Source of the DNA: Pseudomonas syringae KCTC 12500
GTDB taxonomy: Bacteria > Pseudomonadota > Gammaproteobacteria > Pseudomonadales > Pseudomonadaceae
Length of the DNA: 64,000 nt
Direction of reading: 5' to 3'
NCBI RefSeq assembly: GCF_000507185.2
Contig: NZ_AYTM02000002.1
Location: 1,325,501-1,389,500, forward strand
Shown here in pieces: positions 10,058 to 19,856 of the stretch. The notes under the pieces are model-generated. The model made no database searches and was not told where the DNA came from. It saw only the letters and a list, made by a program, of their open reading frames with translations. The translations under genes were made by a program, and so were the position numbers. How positions within the stretch are numbered: position 1 is the first letter of the stretch; every line of letters starts with the position of its first letter.

Positions 10058-10090
10058 AAAAATACCCACGCCCGCAGGCGGGGTATTTTT
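10058..10090 (-). terminator. Bidirectional-looking terminator downstream of the PLDc_N gene
   Basis: AAAAATACCC (10058-10067) pairs with GGGTATTTTT (10081-10090) with an inner CGCC/GGCG stem. It has A-tract and T-tract on opposite sides, so it could work on either strand. It lies just past the stop of the leftward gene ending at 10102. Confidence 0.8.
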
Positions 10091-10101
10091 GAAAAGCGGG
10101 G

Positions 10102-10341
10102 TCAGTACTTGGTGCTTTGCTGCTCAGGTCTGGCCGGTGTGTCCACATGACGCGGACCCGCAATCAGCAGAGCCAGCACGCCAACGATTGGCACGGCAAC
10201 AACGACAATGATCCACATCAGCTTGTTGCTGGATTGTGTCTTGCTCTTGCGAATACGCAGTACTGCCCAGATGTCCGAAATCACGATCAGGGCGGTCAGC
10301 GCTGCGAACAACCACAAATGATTTTCCGATATCCAACCCAT
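10102..10341 (-). CDS. Small PLDc_N-type two-helix membrane protein
   Basis: A 79-residue protein with two hydrophobic segments, about residues 8-28 and 40-63, separated by a basic loop (RIRKSKTQSSNK). This is the layout of the phospholipase D nuclease N-terminal domain (PLDc_N), often found as a stand-alone small membrane protein. NKLMWIIVVVAVPIVGVLA carries the typical W-x(n)-P-x-x-G pattern. It has no catalytic domain, so enzymatic activity is not implied. GGAGATTT precedes the start. A terminator follows. Confidence 0.75.
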   Translation of the reverse strand: MGWISENHLWLFAALTALIVISDIWAVLRIRKSKTQSSNKLMWIIVVVAVPIVGVLALLIAGPRHVDTPARPEQQSTKY

Positions 10342-10458
10342 TTGAAATCTCCTGCACCATCAACGAAGGCAGCCAGACCGGCTGCCCTACTGTAGAAGAG
10401 GTCAAAAAGGACCTTAAAGTTCAGAGAATATTTCGGATTGTGACCGGGTGCTCAGCGC

Positions 10459-10570
10459 GGACGCAGAGCGTCCCGAACCTCGTACCAACGCAGAGCATGG
10501 GCACGACAGGCGTATTCCGACACAGATCGTTCCTCCCGCTCCAGCGTGGGCATGCCGTTCGTGACGCTCC
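10459..10570. repeat. REP-type inverted pair
   Basis: One unit with GGACGCAGAGCGTCC at 10459-10473 and GCAGAGCATGGGCACGA ending near 10505 faces an inverted unit at about 10527-10570 containing GCTCCAGCGTGGGCATGCC. These match the units near 15.1, 35.1 and 50.0 kb. The pair sits directly downstream of the leftward garD gene. Confidence 0.75.
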
Positions 10571-10579
10571 ACCCTCCAG

Positions 10580-12133
10580 TCAGGTAATCGGTGCCGGATT
10601 GAAGAGCGTAATGTCGTTGTGCAGCCGGTAATGCTCGGTCCAGGTCTTCTTCTTGCCGCTGGCCACGTCCAGGTAGAAGTGGAAAAGCTCCCAGCCCAGG
10701 TCCTCGATGCTCGCGCGTCCGGTCGCGATGCGTCCGGCGTCTATGTCGATCAGATCAGGCCAGCGCTGGGCCAGCTCGGTGCGGGTCGAGACCTTCACTA
10801 CAGGCGCCATCGCCAGACCATACGGAGTACCGCGTCCAGTGGTGAATACATGCAGGTTCATGCCGGCAGCCAGTTGCAAGGTGCCGCAGACGAAGTCACT
10901 GGCCGGTGTCGCGCAGAAGATCAACCCCTTGCTGCTGACACGCTCACCTGGGCCAAGTACGCCGTTGATGGCGCTGCTGCCCGACTTGACGATCGACCCC
11001 AAGGACTTCTCGACGATGTTCGACAACCCGCCCTTCTTGTTACCCGGCGTGGTATTGGCGCTTCGATCTGCCTCACCTTTGGCCAGATAGCGGTCGTACC
11101 AGTCCATCTCCCGCACCAGTGCCTGTGCGACGTCCTGATCCTGTGCGCGGGAGGTCAGCAGATAGATGGCATCCCGCACTTCGGTCACTTCGGAAAACAT
11201 CACCGTCGCACCGGCGCGAAGCAGCAGATCGGATGCATAACCCAGCGCCGGGTTGGCGGTAATGCCGGAAAACGCATCACTGCCGCCGCACTGCATGCCC
11301 AGAATCAACTCGGACGCAGGAACCGTCTCGCGACGCCGCAGATCCAGCTTTTTCAAACGCGTCTCGGCCAGCTCCATGATCTGCTCGATCATTTCATTGA
11401 AACCGTGGCTAGAGTCCTGCAGCCGATACAGCCAGGGCTCGCTGAGGTCCACCGAGCTGTCGCCTTCATGCATGACCTGCCCGGCCTGCAATTTCTCACA
11501 GCCCAGGCTGATCACCAGCGCCTCGCCGCCCAGATTCGGGTTGCGTGCCAGGTTGCGCACCGTGCGGATCGGGATGTAGGCATCGGTGGCCGTAATAGCC
11601 ACGCCGCAGCCATAGCTGTGGGTCAGCGCCACGACGTCATCGACGTTCGGGTACTTGGGCAACAACTCGTCACGGATACGCTTGACCGCATGGTCGAGCA
11701 CACCGGTCACGCACTGCACGGTGGTGGTGATGCCGAGAATGTTGCGAGTGCCCACAGTACCGTCAGCGTTGCGATAGCCCTCGAAGGTGTAACCCTCGAG
11801 CGGCGCCTGCTTTTCCGGCACCGCATCGGACATCGGCAGGCTGTCCAGCGCCGGCGCGGAAGGCATGCGCAGCTGGTCTTCCCTGACCCAACTGCCGCGC
11901 GGTATCGGTTGCAGTGCATAGCCAATGGTGTGGCCGTAACGAATCACGGCCTCGCCCACGGCCAGGTCAACGGTACTGACCTTGTGGCTCTGCGGTACGT
12001 TATCGACAGTGACCAGGCCGTTGTCGAATTCGGTTCCGGCCGGTACACCCTGGTCGTTGACCACAACCACGACGTTATCCAGTGGATGCAGCCGGATATA
12101 ACGTGGCGAATCGGCATGTTGAATCAGGTTCAT
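10580..12133 (-). CDS. garD: Galactarate dehydratase GarD
   Basis: Catalyses dehydration of D-galactarate to 5-dehydro-4-deoxy-D-glucarate. The 517-residue protein has the small N-terminal SAF-like domain (about 10-90) of the UxaA/GarD family, then the large catalytic domain. Conserved Cys/His/Gly patterns include THSYGCGVA near residue 175, SLGCEKLQ near 215 and [20 protein letters not shown] near 290. ATG 12133 is preferred over GTG 12136 because of TGAGG about eight bases upstream. The transporter gene lies 10 bases upstream on the same strand, so the two are co-transcribed. A REP pair follows. Altronate dehydratase is the nearest alternative; kdgD nearby favours galactarate. Confidence 0.9.
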   Translation of the reverse strand: MNLIQHADSPRYIRLHPLDNVVVVVNDQGVPAGTEFDNGLVTVDNVPQSHKVSTVDLAVGEAVIRYGHTIGYALQPIPRGSWVREDQLRMPSAPALDSLPMSDAVPEKQAPLEGYTFEGYRNADGTVGTRNILGITTTVQCVTGVLDHAVKRIRDELLPKYPNVDDVVALTHSYGCGVAITATDAYIPIRTVRNLARNPNLGGEALVISLGCEKLQAGQVMHEGDSSVDLSEPWLYRLQDSSHGFNEMIEQIMELAETRLKKLDLRRRETVPASELILGMQCGGSDAFSGITANPALGYASDLLLRAGATVMFSEVTEVRDAIYLLTSRAQDQDVAQALVREMDWYDRYLAKGEADRSANTTPGNKKGGLSNIVEKSLGSIVKSGSSAINGVLGPGERVSSKGLIFCATPASDFVCGTLQLAAGMNLHVFTTGRGTPYGLAMAPVVKVSTRTELAQRWPDLIDIDAGRIATGRASIEDLGWELFHFYLDVASGKKKTWTEHYRLHNDITLFNPAPIT

Positions 12134-12143
12134 CACGGTTTCC

Positions 12144-13529
12144 TCAGGATTTTGCTTCGGAAAGGTCGCTGACCGAGTCGTTCAGCAATGGCCCCTTGGC
12201 AGGCGGCTCTTTCAATTCCACACGCTTGATTTCACCCACGATGAAAATGTAACTGATCACCGCCAGCAGCGCGTTGGCGCCCACGAACACCAGCGCCCAT
12301 TTGAACGAGCCGGTGCTGCTGATGATGTAGCCAATCACGATCGGAGTGGTGATCGATGCAATGTTACCGAAGGTGTTGAACAGGCCGCCGCTCAAACCTG
12401 CGATCTGCTTGGGCGATACGTCGGACATCACAGCCCAGCCCAGCGCACCCACGCCCTTGCCGAAGAATGCCAGGGCCATGAAGCCCACCACCACCCATTC
12501 GATATCGACATAGTTGCACGTCACGATCGAGGTCGACAGCAGCAGACCACCGATGATCGGCGCCTTGCGCGCGAAGGTCAGCGAATGGCCCTTGCGCAGC
12601 AGGTAGTCGGAAATGATCCCGCCCAACACCCCGCCGATGAAACCGCAGATCGCTGGCAGAGACGCGATGATGCCGGCCTTGAGGATGGTCATGCCGCGTT
12701 CCTGAACCAGGTACACCGGGAACCAGGTCAGGAAGAAGTAGGTGATGCCGTTGATGCAGTATTGGCTGAGGTAGATACCCAGCATCATGCGGTTGGTCAG
12801 CAACTGGCGGATGTAATCCCACTTGGGACCGCTGCTGGCTGTTTTTTGCGTGCCTTTACCCTTGTCCTGATCCAGATCGACCAGCGCGCCATTGCTGGAA
12901 ATGTGCTCCAGTTCGGCCTCGTTGATCATCGGGTGGTTGCGCGGGCCGTAGATGACCTTCATCCAGATCATGGAGAACACGATACCGAACGCGCCCATCA
13001 CCACGAACACGTGCTGCCAGCCGTAGGTGTAGACAATCCAGCCCATCAGCGGAGCGAACAGCACGGTGGCGAAGTACTGCGCCGAGTTGAAGATCGCCGA
13101 AGCAGTACCGCGTTCGGCAGTCGGGAACCAGGCGGCGACAATGCGCGCGTTGCCCGGGAAGGACGGCGCTTCGGCCAGACCGACCAGAAAGCGCAGCATG
13201 AACAGCGCAACGATTGCCGTGGAGACGCCGAACTCGCCCACATAGCCTTGCAGCAGGGTGAACAGCGACCAGGTGAAAATGCTCATGGCGTAGACTTTCT
13301 TCGACCCGAAACGGTCGAGCAGCCAGCCACCGGGAATCTGACCGGCCACGTAGGCCCAGCCGAATGCGGAGAAGATATAGCCCAGCGTGACGGCACTGAT
13401 GCCCAGGTCTTTCTGAATGCTGGAACCAGCGATAGCGATGGTGGCGCGGTCGGCATAGTTGATCGTGGTGACCAGAAACAGCATCAACAGGATCAAATAG
13501 CGGACGTGCGTCGGCTTGGACTTTTGCAT
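12144..13529 (-). CDS. MFS hexarate (galactarate/glucarate) transporter
   Basis: A 461-residue major facilitator of the anion:cation symporter (GudP/GarP/ExuT) family, with 12 hydrophobic segments. [20 protein letters not shown] at the N terminus, the loop DRFGSKKVY, and [18 protein letters not shown] in the first half are characteristic of GudP-type carriers. The central loop near residues 215-245 is polar and Lys-rich. The gene is followed by garD after 10 bases, so it most likely imports D-galactarate and/or D-glucarate with protons. GGGAG lies upstream of ATG 13529. Upstream kdgD is separated from it by a terminator hairpin. Confidence 0.88.
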   Translation of the reverse strand: MQKSKPTHVRYLILLMLFLVTTINYADRATIAIAGSSIQKDLGISAVTLGYIFSAFGWAYVAGQIPGGWLLDRFGSKKVYAMSIFTWSLFTLLQGYVGEFGVSTAIVALFMLRFLVGLAEAPSFPGNARIVAAWFPTAERGTASAIFNSAQYFATVLFAPLMGWIVYTYGWQHVFVVMGAFGIVFSMIWMKVIYGPRNHPMINEAELEHISSNGALVDLDQDKGKGTQKTASSGPKWDYIRQLLTNRMMLGIYLSQYCINGITYFFLTWFPVYLVQERGMTILKAGIIASLPAICGFIGGVLGGIISDYLLRKGHSLTFARKAPIIGGLLLSTSIVTCNYVDIEWVVVGFMALAFFGKGVGALGWAVMSDVSPKQIAGLSGGLFNTFGNIASITTPIVIGYIISSTGSFKWALVFVGANALLAVISYIFIVGEIKRVELKEPPAKGPLLNDSVSDLSEAKS

Positions 13530-13650
13530 GGTAGAGCTCCCACTGATTATTTTTTTACGCGGGTAAAGCTGTTTTTGGGTGTAGCGTTACAGGCCCCTTG
13601 GCAGCGTCACGGCGACGACCTCTGCCACCTGTAAGGGTCATGCAGTGCAA

Positions 13651-13684
13651 CGACAAAACCGCTGATCGCTCAGCGGCTTTGTCG
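13651..13684 (-). terminator. Terminator or attenuator between kdgD and the transporter gene
   Basis: CGACAAA/TTTGTCG encloses CCGCTGA/TCAGCGG with a four-base loop. On the minus strand the inner stem is followed by TTTTGT. It lies just past the kdgD stop, so the transporter and garD may have their own promoter or be expressed by read-through. Confidence 0.75.
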
Positions 13685-13693
13685 TGGCAGATG

Positions 13694-14605
13694 TTATTGC
13701 TTGCCTTGCTTGTCCATCAGTGCAGCGAGCATGTCGCACTCGTCTGGCGTCAGATCAGTCAACGGCGCGCGCACCGGACCTGCGTCATAACCGGCGATCT
13801 TCGCGCCGGCTTTGACGATGCTCACAGCATAGCCAGCCTTGCGGTTGCGGATTTCCAGGTAAGGCAGGAAGAAATCGTCGATGTACTTGCCGACCGCCTG
13901 ATGATCGTCGCGGGCGATGGCGTGGTAGAAGTCCATCGCCAGTTTCGGTACGAAGTTGAACACTGCGGACGAATAGACCGGCACGCCCAGCGCCTTGTAG
14001 GCAGCGGCATAGACTTCAGCGGTCGGCAGGCCGCCCAGGTACGAGAAGCGGTCACCGAGACGGCGGCGGATCGAAACCATCAGTTCGATATCACCCAGGC
14101 CATCCTTGTAACCGATCAGGTTCGGGCAACGCTCGGCCAGTTGTTCCAGCAGGGTTGGCGTCAGGCGGCAGACGTTGCGGTTGTAGACCACCACACCGAT
14201 CTTCACCGATTTGCACACGGCTTCGACATGAGCGGCAACGCCGTCCTGGCTGGCTTCGGTCAGGTAATGCGGCAGCAACAACAAGCCCTTGGCGCCCAGG
14301 CGCTCGGCTTCCTGAGCGTACTCGATGGCCTGACGAGTCGCACCGCCTACACCGGCCAGGATTGGCACGCTGGTGGCGCAAGTGTCGACGGCAGTCTTGA
14401 TGATTTCGGAGTATTCGCTGGCAGCCAGGGAGAAAAACTCACCGGTGCCGCCCGCGGCGAACAGCGCGCTTGCGCCGTAAGGGGCCAGCCACTCGAGACG
14501 TTTGATGTAGCCGGCGCGATGGAAGTCGCCCTGGGCATTGAAATCGGTAACCGGGAAAGACAGCAGACCGGATGAGAGGATGGACTTCAGTTCTTGTGGA
14601 TTCAT
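13694..14605 (-). CDS. kdgD: 5-dehydro-4-deoxyglucarate dehydratase (decarboxylating)
   Basis: Converts 5-dehydro-4-deoxy-D-glucarate to 2-oxoglutarate semialdehyde, water and CO2. The 303-residue protein is a DapA/NAL-family TIM-barrel Schiff-base enzyme of the usual length. Visible motifs are GGTGEFFSL near residue 52, the VVYNRN strand with the general-acid Tyr, and [10 protein letters not shown] near 185, whose Lys forms the Schiff base. The gene follows the FadR-type regulator on the same strand after a 568-base gap holding REP elements. It supplies the second step after GarD. The next enzyme, 2-oxoglutarate semialdehyde dehydrogenase, is not in this window. Confidence 0.92.
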   Translation of the reverse strand: MNPQELKSILSSGLLSFPVTDFNAQGDFHRAGYIKRLEWLAPYGASALFAAGGTGEFFSLAASEYSEIIKTAVDTCATSVPILAGVGGATRQAIEYAQEAERLGAKGLLLLPHYLTEASQDGVAAHVEAVCKSVKIGVVVYNRNVCRLTPTLLEQLAERCPNLIGYKDGLGDIELMVSIRRRLGDRFSYLGGLPTAEVYAAAYKALGVPVYSSAVFNFVPKLAMDFYHAIARDDHQAVGKYIDDFFLPYLEIRNRKAGYAVSIVKAGAKIAGYDAGPVRAPLTDLTPDECDMLAALMDKQGKQ

Positions 14606-14771
14606 TATTCGAACACCCTGGAGGACATAATTGTTAGAGGATCACCGGGTCAGCGCCGATGTCGTAAGTCATCGTACAACTGATAATAAAATCACTCAAC
14701 AGGGATTTTCGGGTTTTTTCAGAGGGAGAGGACGAGGTCCGGTTTTTATTTTTACGCTGCCGCGCAGATGT

Positions 14772-14826
14772 TTGACGCGGAGCGTCAAGACCGGCATTAC
14801 CACGCTGGAGCGTGCGCAACGATAGT
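14772..14826. repeat. REP unit
   Basis: Contains GACGCGGAGCGTCAAGA followed by CCACGCTGGAGCGTG and CAACGATAG, matching the layout of the unit at 15062-15117. Confidence 0.65.
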
Positions 14827-15061
14827 CAAACCGCAGCCACTGCCGCAAAAGTGCTTTTCTACCACGATGGCACGGACGACGCAGAGTGCGACGTCAGTGA
14901 CGGCTGAGTCCTGGATCAGTGCCAGGGCGAAGGAACCCGACGAAGTCGGGCCGGAAACGGAGCGAAAGGCTTTGGTTACTTTGGCCTCATCAAAGTAACT
15001 CGCCGAGGGGCGAAAAGGTGACCTGAGCCGAACCCAAATCCACCTGACAAAGAAAAGCCGC

Positions 15062-15117
15062 TGTGTGACGCAGAGCGTCACGAACTGCATTTCCACGCGG
15101 AGCATGGGAACGATAGT
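15062..15117. repeat. REP unit
   Basis: TGTGTGACGCAGAGCGTCAC followed by CCACGCGGAGCATGGGAACG and ATAG. It is nearly identical to the unit at 49955-50011. Confidence 0.75.
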
Positions 15118-15173
15118 CAACCGTCCAACTTTTTGGGGTCAGTTCAGGACGTTCTGCGCCCTCTTTTTGAGCC

Positions 15174-15923
15174 TCAAGCCCGCTGCGATTCAGCCTCTTC
15201 GTGCGCATGGCGCAGGCGTTCGCGGCTGTTGGTGAGGTGCAGGCGCATGGCCGCGCGGGCCGCATCGGAGTCCTGGCGGGCGATGGCGTCGAAGATTTCT
15301 TCGTGCTCGCGGCTCAGCCGATCCATGTAGTGCTGCTGGTCATCATGCGCCAGACGCGCCGAATTCAGCCGGGTACGCGGAATGATACTGGTGCCCAGGT
15401 GGGTCATGATGTCGGTGAAGTAGCGATTGCCGGTCGACAAGGCAATCTGCAGATGGAACTGGAAGTCCGACGCCACAGCATCGGTGGCGTGTGCCGCACT
15501 TTCATTGAGCGCGTCCAGCGCCGAACGCATGGCTGCCAGTTGTTCATCACTGCGCCGCTGGGCTGCCAGGCCCGCCGACTCGACTTCAAGGCTGATGCGC
15601 AATTCGAGAATCGCCAGTACATCACGCAGGGTGACGATGGTCGCCGGGTCAATCCGGAAGCCACTGGGGCTCGGCGTGTCGAGCACGAAGGTGCCGATGC
15701 CATGACGGGTCTCGACCAGACCAGAGGCCTGCAGACGCGAAATCGCTTCACGCACGACCGTCCTGCTGACGCCCTGCTCTTCCATGATTGCGGATTCGGT
15801 GGGCAGTTTGTCGCCGCGCTTGAGCTGACCGCTGCGAATACGCTCGGACAACTCTGTCACCAGCTCCTGCGCGAGGCTGCGGTGTTTTCTGCGGGCGCGG
15901 GGCAGAGCGCTTTGATTTTCCAT
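15174..15923 (-). CDS. FadR-type GntR transcriptional regulator of the galactarate genes
   Basis: A 249-residue DNA-binding regulator. The N-terminal winged helix (residues about 14-85) carries the GntR pattern GDKLPTESAIMEEQGVSRTV with VREAISRLQASGLVETRHG. The C-terminal all-helical FCD domain (about 100-235) has the metal or ligand positions D-x3-H and H-x-x-H expected for the FadR/FCD subfamily (VASDFQFHLQIA, REHEEIFDAI). It lies upstream of, and on the same strand as, kdgD, the transporter and garD. By context it most likely senses a hexarate or its dehydration product and represses those genes; this is inference. Confidence 0.85.
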   Translation of the reverse strand: MENQSALPRARRKHRSLAQELVTELSERIRSGQLKRGDKLPTESAIMEEQGVSRTVVREAISRLQASGLVETRHGIGTFVLDTPSPSGFRIDPATIVTLRDVLAILELRISLEVESAGLAAQRRSDEQLAAMRSALDALNESAAHATDAVASDFQFHLQIALSTGNRYFTDIMTHLGTSIIPRTRLNSARLAHDDQQHYMDRLSREHEEIFDAIARQDSDAARAAMRLHLTNSRERLRHAHEEAESQRA

Positions 15924-16036
15924 CCAACATCGATCTCTGGACTGCTAAACATGGACTAATCATAGCTCAGCGGTTGTATGATCACACCCTCAAAAGCGCC
16001 GTGCCCCCTATAGCATCAACCTCAAAACGTTGCTGA

Positions 16037-17755
16037 TCACGCTTGCTCGATCAATTTGCCGCCCTCGACACGCACATGCCGGCCATGGAAGCGTTTCAGG
16101 CTGCTGCGGTGCCCGACACTGATCAGCGTCATGCCCGGTAGCCCGTCGATGACTGCCTGGTGCATGGCCGCTTCGTCATCTTCGTCCATGGCCGAAGTGG
16201 CCTCATCCACATACAGCCAGTTCGGCGCGACCAACAGCGCGCGAGCGAACGCCACCCGCTGCTGCTCGCCCGGGGAGAGGAAGCGCTGCCAGTGATTGCT
16301 TTCGTCCAGACGTGGTATCAGGTGCGCCAGACGGCACTGCTCCAGTACCTCGGCAAAGCGCTGGGCCGGGTAATGTTCAGCGGGTTGTGGATAACTCATC
16401 GCCTCACGCAATGTGCCGATGGGCAGGTAAGGCCGTTGCGGCAGAAACAGCGCCGTGCCGGTGGGCAAGCGAATCTGTCCCGAACCCTCAGGCCAGAGAC
16501 CGCCCAGCGCCCTAAGCAACGAGCTTTTGCCACTGCCCGAGCGACCGCTGAGCATCACCCGCTCTCCCGCGCCGACCTGCAGACTGGCGTCGCTCAGCAA
16601 TTGACGCCCACCGGCGATGCTCAAGCCCAGATTGCGCAGGTCCAGCGTGTCGTTGGCGTGAATTCTTTCGATGGCCGGCTGCCGACCTTCATTGTCAGTC
16701 ATGGCCTGGCGGAAGCTGAGCAGACGGTCGCTGGTGGCGCGCCATGACGCCAGCGTGCTATAGGCGCTGATGAACCAGCTGAAGTTCTCCTGCACGTTGC
16801 CGAATGCCGAGTTGATCTGCATCAGATCGCCCAGCTCGATCTTGCCGGCGAAATACCGTGGCGCGGCCACGATGAACGGAAAGATCAGCGCAATCTGCGA
16901 ATAGCCCGAGGTGAAGAACGTCAGCCGTTTCTGGACCTTCATCGAGGCCCGGAAGTTATTCCAGATCATCATGAAGCGCCCGCTCAGGCGCTGGTTTTCA
17001 TTGCGTTCACCCTCGGACAAGGCAATGCTTTCGGCGTTTTCGCGTACACGCACCAGCGCGAAACGCAGGTCTGCCTCGAATCGCTCCTGCTGGTTGTTCA
17101 ACGGGATCAGCCGCTTGCCGATCCAGTGTGTCAGCAGGCTGCCCACCAGTGCATAAAGCATGGCCGCCCAGAACATGTAGCCGGGAATGGTCACGCCGAA
17201 CAGCTCGATACTGCCCGACACGCCCCAGAGAATTACCGAAAACGACACCAGACTGACCACCGAGCTCATCAGTCCCAGCCCCAGGCTGAGCGTGCTGGTG
17301 GTGAACTCATTGAGGTCTTCGGACAGACGCTGGTCAGGGTTATCGGTGTAACCACCCTGCTCCAGCTGGTAGTAGTTCTTGTCGGCGAGCCAGCGCGCGA
17401 AGTGTTGCTCCGTCAGCCAGCGACGCCAGCGGATGGTCAGCAACTGGGTCAGGTACAGGCGATAGACCGCAGCCAGAATGGCGATCGCGGCGATGCCGCT
17501 GAAGTACAGGATCAGGTGGGTGAACGCAGCAAGATCCTTGTTTTGCAAAGCGTTGTAGAAGTCTCGGTACCAGCTGTTGAAGAATACCGAGACCTGCACG
17601 CTGAACAGCGACAGCGCGATCACCGAGACCAGCAGCAGCCAGGCAGTGGTCTTTTCCTCACTGCGCCAGTACGGCGTTATCAGCTTCCAGACGCGGGGTA
17701 GAAATGCTCCTTGCACAGTATCGTTGACGGCAGAATATTCAGCATTGCGATTCAT
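16037..17755 (-). CDS. SbmA/YddA-type ABC transporter (fused permease and ATPase)
   Basis: A 572-residue inner-membrane half-transporter of the SbmA/BacA-like (ABCD-type) subfamily. About six membrane segments in residues 30-340 are followed by a nucleotide-binding domain. The ATPase has Walker A GRSGSGKSSLL near residue 400, signature LSPGEQQRVAFARALL near 490, Walker B LYVDEATSAMD and a switch His (SVGHRSSLK). YddA-type proteins resemble peptide and vitamin B12 transporters. The substrate is unknown. ATG 17755 gives the normal length; the upstream TTG 17800 is less likely. It lies downstream of roxSR on the same strand but 89 bases past roxR. Confidence 0.85.
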   Translation of the reverse strand: MNRNAEYSAVNDTVQGAFLPRVWKLITPYWRSEEKTTAWLLLVSVIALSLFSVQVSVFFNSWYRDFYNALQNKDLAAFTHLILYFSGIAAIAILAAVYRLYLTQLLTIRWRRWLTEQHFARWLADKNYYQLEQGGYTDNPDQRLSEDLNEFTTSTLSLGLGLMSSVVSLVSFSVILWGVSGSIELFGVTIPGYMFWAAMLYALVGSLLTHWIGKRLIPLNNQQERFEADLRFALVRVRENAESIALSEGERNENQRLSGRFMMIWNNFRASMKVQKRLTFFTSGYSQIALIFPFIVAAPRYFAGKIELGDLMQINSAFGNVQENFSWFISAYSTLASWRATSDRLLSFRQAMTDNEGRQPAIERIHANDTLDLRNLGLSIAGGRQLLSDASLQVGAGERVMLSGRSGSGKSSLLRALGGLWPEGSGQIRLPTGTALFLPQRPYLPIGTLREAMSYPQPAEHYPAQRFAEVLEQCRLAHLIPRLDESNHWQRFLSPGEQQRVAFARALLVAPNWLYVDEATSAMDEDDEAAMHQAVIDGLPGMTLISVGHRSSLKRFHGRHVRVEGGKLIEQA

Positions 17756-17844
17756 GTGGTTCAGGCTCGCTCTCTTTGAACGTACGATGCCTGAGCACAA
17801 TGAAGCAAAAAAACGCCTACGCGATCACTATGAAAAAACCTTCA

Positions 17845-18408
17845 TTAACGCCGCACGGGGCGCTTCTGCAACTTGCGCTGCAAGGTCCGGCGGTGCATGC
17901 CCAGCGCCCGCGCGGTCGCTGAAATATTGCCCTCGTGCTCGGTCAGCACGCGCTGGATATGCTCCCACTGCAGGCGATCCACCGACATCGGATTCTCGGG
18001 GACCAGGGTGTCGAGGTTGGCGTGCTCGGACAGCAGGGCCGCGAGTACGTCGTCAGCGTCAGCCGGTTTGCACAGGTAATTGCACGCGCCGCGCTTGATC
18101 GCTTCGACCGCCGTGGCAATGCTCGAATAACCGGTGAGAATCACCACGCGCATGTCCGGGTCCATTTCCAGCAGCTTGGGCAGCAGCACCAGACCGGAAT
18201 CGCCGTCCATCTTCAGGTCCAGCGCGGCGTATTCGGGGATGTCCTGTTGCGCCAGGGCCAACCCTTCTTCAGCCGAGCCGGCGGTGCTCACGCGAAACCC
18301 ACGACGGCTCATGGCCCTCGCCATCACACGGGTGAACGTCGCGTCGTCATCGACCAGCAACAGGTGCGGCAGCTCTTCGCCTTCGACCTGGATGTCATCG
18401 TCACTCAT
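17845..18408 (-). CDS. roxR: Redox response regulator RoxR (RegA/PrrA/ActR family)
   Basis: A 187-residue response regulator of a global redox and respiration control system. The receiver domain (residues about 14-130) has the acidic pocket LLVDDD, the phospho-acceptor Asp in AALDLKMDGDSG, the Thr in VILTGYSS and the Lys in LCKPADADD. A short linker leads to a Fis-type helix-turn-helix (NISATARALGMHRRTLQRKL), the small RegA-type effector domain. Its ATG overlaps the roxS stop (ATGA, 18405-18408), so the pair is translationally coupled. GAGGAG lies upstream. In pseudomonads this system controls terminal oxidase and cyanide-tolerance genes. Confidence 0.92.
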   Translation of the reverse strand: MSDDDIQVEGEELPHLLLVDDDATFTRVMARAMSRRGFRVSTAGSAEEGLALAQQDIPEYAALDLKMDGDSGLVLLPKLLEMDPDMRVVILTGYSSIATAVEAIKRGACNYLCKPADADDVLAALLSEHANLDTLVPENPMSVDRLQWEHIQRVLTEHEGNISATARALGMHRRTLQRKLQKRPVRR

Positions 18409-19664
18409 GCTTCTTCTCCTCGCGTATCTCGGGGCAGGCGCAGCTCGGTGAGCGTACCGCCTTCTTCATGACTGTAGAGCTTCACCGAGCCACCCGCACG
18501 GGTGACGCTGGCCTTGCTCAGGAACAGACCCAGGCCGAAACCTTTGCCCTTGGTAGTAAAGAACGGTTTGCCGATCTGTTCGGCAATCGCCAGCGGCACA
18601 CCCGCGCCATGGTCGCGAATGCTGATGCAGATTTCCGCACTGTCCCAGTCCAGATTGACTTCAAGGCCATCGGGGCAGGCATCGGCAGCGTTGTTGAGCA
18701 GGTTGAGCAGTGCCTGGGTCAGATCCGGCGGCGGCGCCAGCATCGGCGCCTCGCCTTTGCCCAATTGATAGAAACGATAACTCACTTCCGGGCGCATCAG
18801 ATGCCAGCGGTTGAGGGACTCGTCCAGCCAGCGGGTGGCGGGCTGATGTTCGACAGCCATGCGCCGATTGGCTTCGGCGGCGCGCACCAGTTGCTGCAGG
18901 GTCTGCTTGCACTGCTTGACCTGCTCCTGCAGCACGGACAGGTCATCCTGCAACGCAGGGTCGCTGTGATCCTGGCGCATTTCCTTGAGCAGCACGCTCA
19001 TGGTTGCCAGCGGCGTTCCCAATTCATGGGCGGCCCCTGCGGCCTGGGTCGCGACGACGAGCAACTGCTGATCACGCAGGCCTTCTTCGCGACGCTCGGC
19101 ACGCAGTTGCTCCTGGCGACGCAACTCTTCTGCCATCTTCGCAGCAAAGAAGGTAATCACCGCAGCGGCCAATGCAAAGCTCAGCCACATGCCGTAGATC
19201 TGCATGTTTTCCCGGGCGATGGAATCGGTTTCCAGCGGATAGGAACGCACCATCAGCAAGGTGTACATGCTCAGCGCAAAGCCGGACAGAATCAGCGAGT
19301 AACGCCACGGCAGCGTGGCGGCGGCAATGGTCAGCGGCACCAGATAATAGGAAACGAACGGGTTGGCCGAGCCACCCGAGTAATACAGCAGCGCACTGTG
19401 GATCAGCAGGTCCAGCGCCAGTTGCAGTGCATATTCAAGCTCGGTGAGCGGCAGCGAGGTGCGCAGACGAATGACCGTCAGCCCGCAGAGCACCAGCGAG
19501 CACCCCAAAGTGATCGACAACTGCAGCCAAGGCAACGGCAGAAAGTCGAACAGCCAGGCCATACCGACCGAGCCGGCCTGCGCGGCCAGCACCAGAATAC
19601 GGATGAATGTCAGGCGCCACAGGTTTTGCCGTGTGGCTGAAAGCATTTGAACGGGGGCGAGCAT
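18405..19664 (-). CDS. roxS: Redox sensor histidine kinase RoxS (RegB/PrrB family)
   Basis: A 419-residue membrane kinase. Six hydrophobic segments fill residues about 15-180 and include the GGSANPF quinone-interaction motif of RegB near residue 145. The phospho-acceptor box is AAGAAHELGTPLATM near residue 225. About 40 residues later EQVKQCKQTL holds a Cys at the position of the RegB redox Cys265. The ATPase domain has NLLNNAADA, RDHGAG and GKGFGLGLF. ATG 19664 with AGGAGAG upstream is preferred over a longer frame. Membrane quinone and thiol redox state should set kinase activity towards RoxR. It is divergent from the SIMPL gene. Confidence 0.92.
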   Translation of the reverse strand: MLAPVQMLSATRQNLWRLTFIRILVLAAQAGSVGMAWLFDFLPLPWLQLSITLGCSLVLCGLTVIRLRTSLPLTELEYALQLALDLLIHSALLYYSGGSANPFVSYYLVPLTIAAATLPWRYSLILSGFALSMYTLLMVRSYPLETDSIARENMQIYGMWLSFALAAAVITFFAAKMAEELRRQEQLRAERREEGLRDQQLLVVATQAAGAAHELGTPLATMSVLLKEMRQDHSDPALQDDLSVLQEQVKQCKQTLQQLVRAAEANRRMAVEHQPATRWLDESLNRWHLMRPEVSYRFYQLGKGEAPMLAPPPDLTQALLNLLNNAADACPDGLEVNLDWDSAEICISIRDHGAGVPLAIAEQIGKPFFTTKGKGFGLGLFLSKASVTRAGGSVKLYSHEEGGTLTELRLPRDTRGEEA

Positions 19665-19856
19665 GAGCTCTCCTGATGAGTGCTCCAGGCGGATCGTAGC
19701 GAGTATAACCAAGCGGGAGGCAAAACTGGAAAAGTGCGTCAACGCACCGCACACCGAAGCACTCGGCCGTCGCAGGAACAGGACCAAAGCGCTACAGTCA
19801 CAACACTTTGCGCCGCCCGACCACCGTCGGAGGCCGTTTGATAACAAGGAGCTCTC

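Larger units (their letters stand above)
14606..15173. other. Intergenic region rich in repeated elements
   Basis: This 568-base gap between kdgD and its probable regulator holds two REP units (about 14772-14826 and 15062-15117). Between them is a stretch containing the inverted repeat GTTACTTTG/CAAAGTAAC at about 14973-14998, a type seen repeatedly in Pseudomonas genomes. No gene is supported. The kdgD promoter and the regulator's operator should lie in the part near 14606-14760. Confidence 0.6.

Noticed and set aside
10619..12172. 517-codon plus-strand frame opposite garD
   Set aside because: Antisense shadow of a well-supported dehydratase gene.
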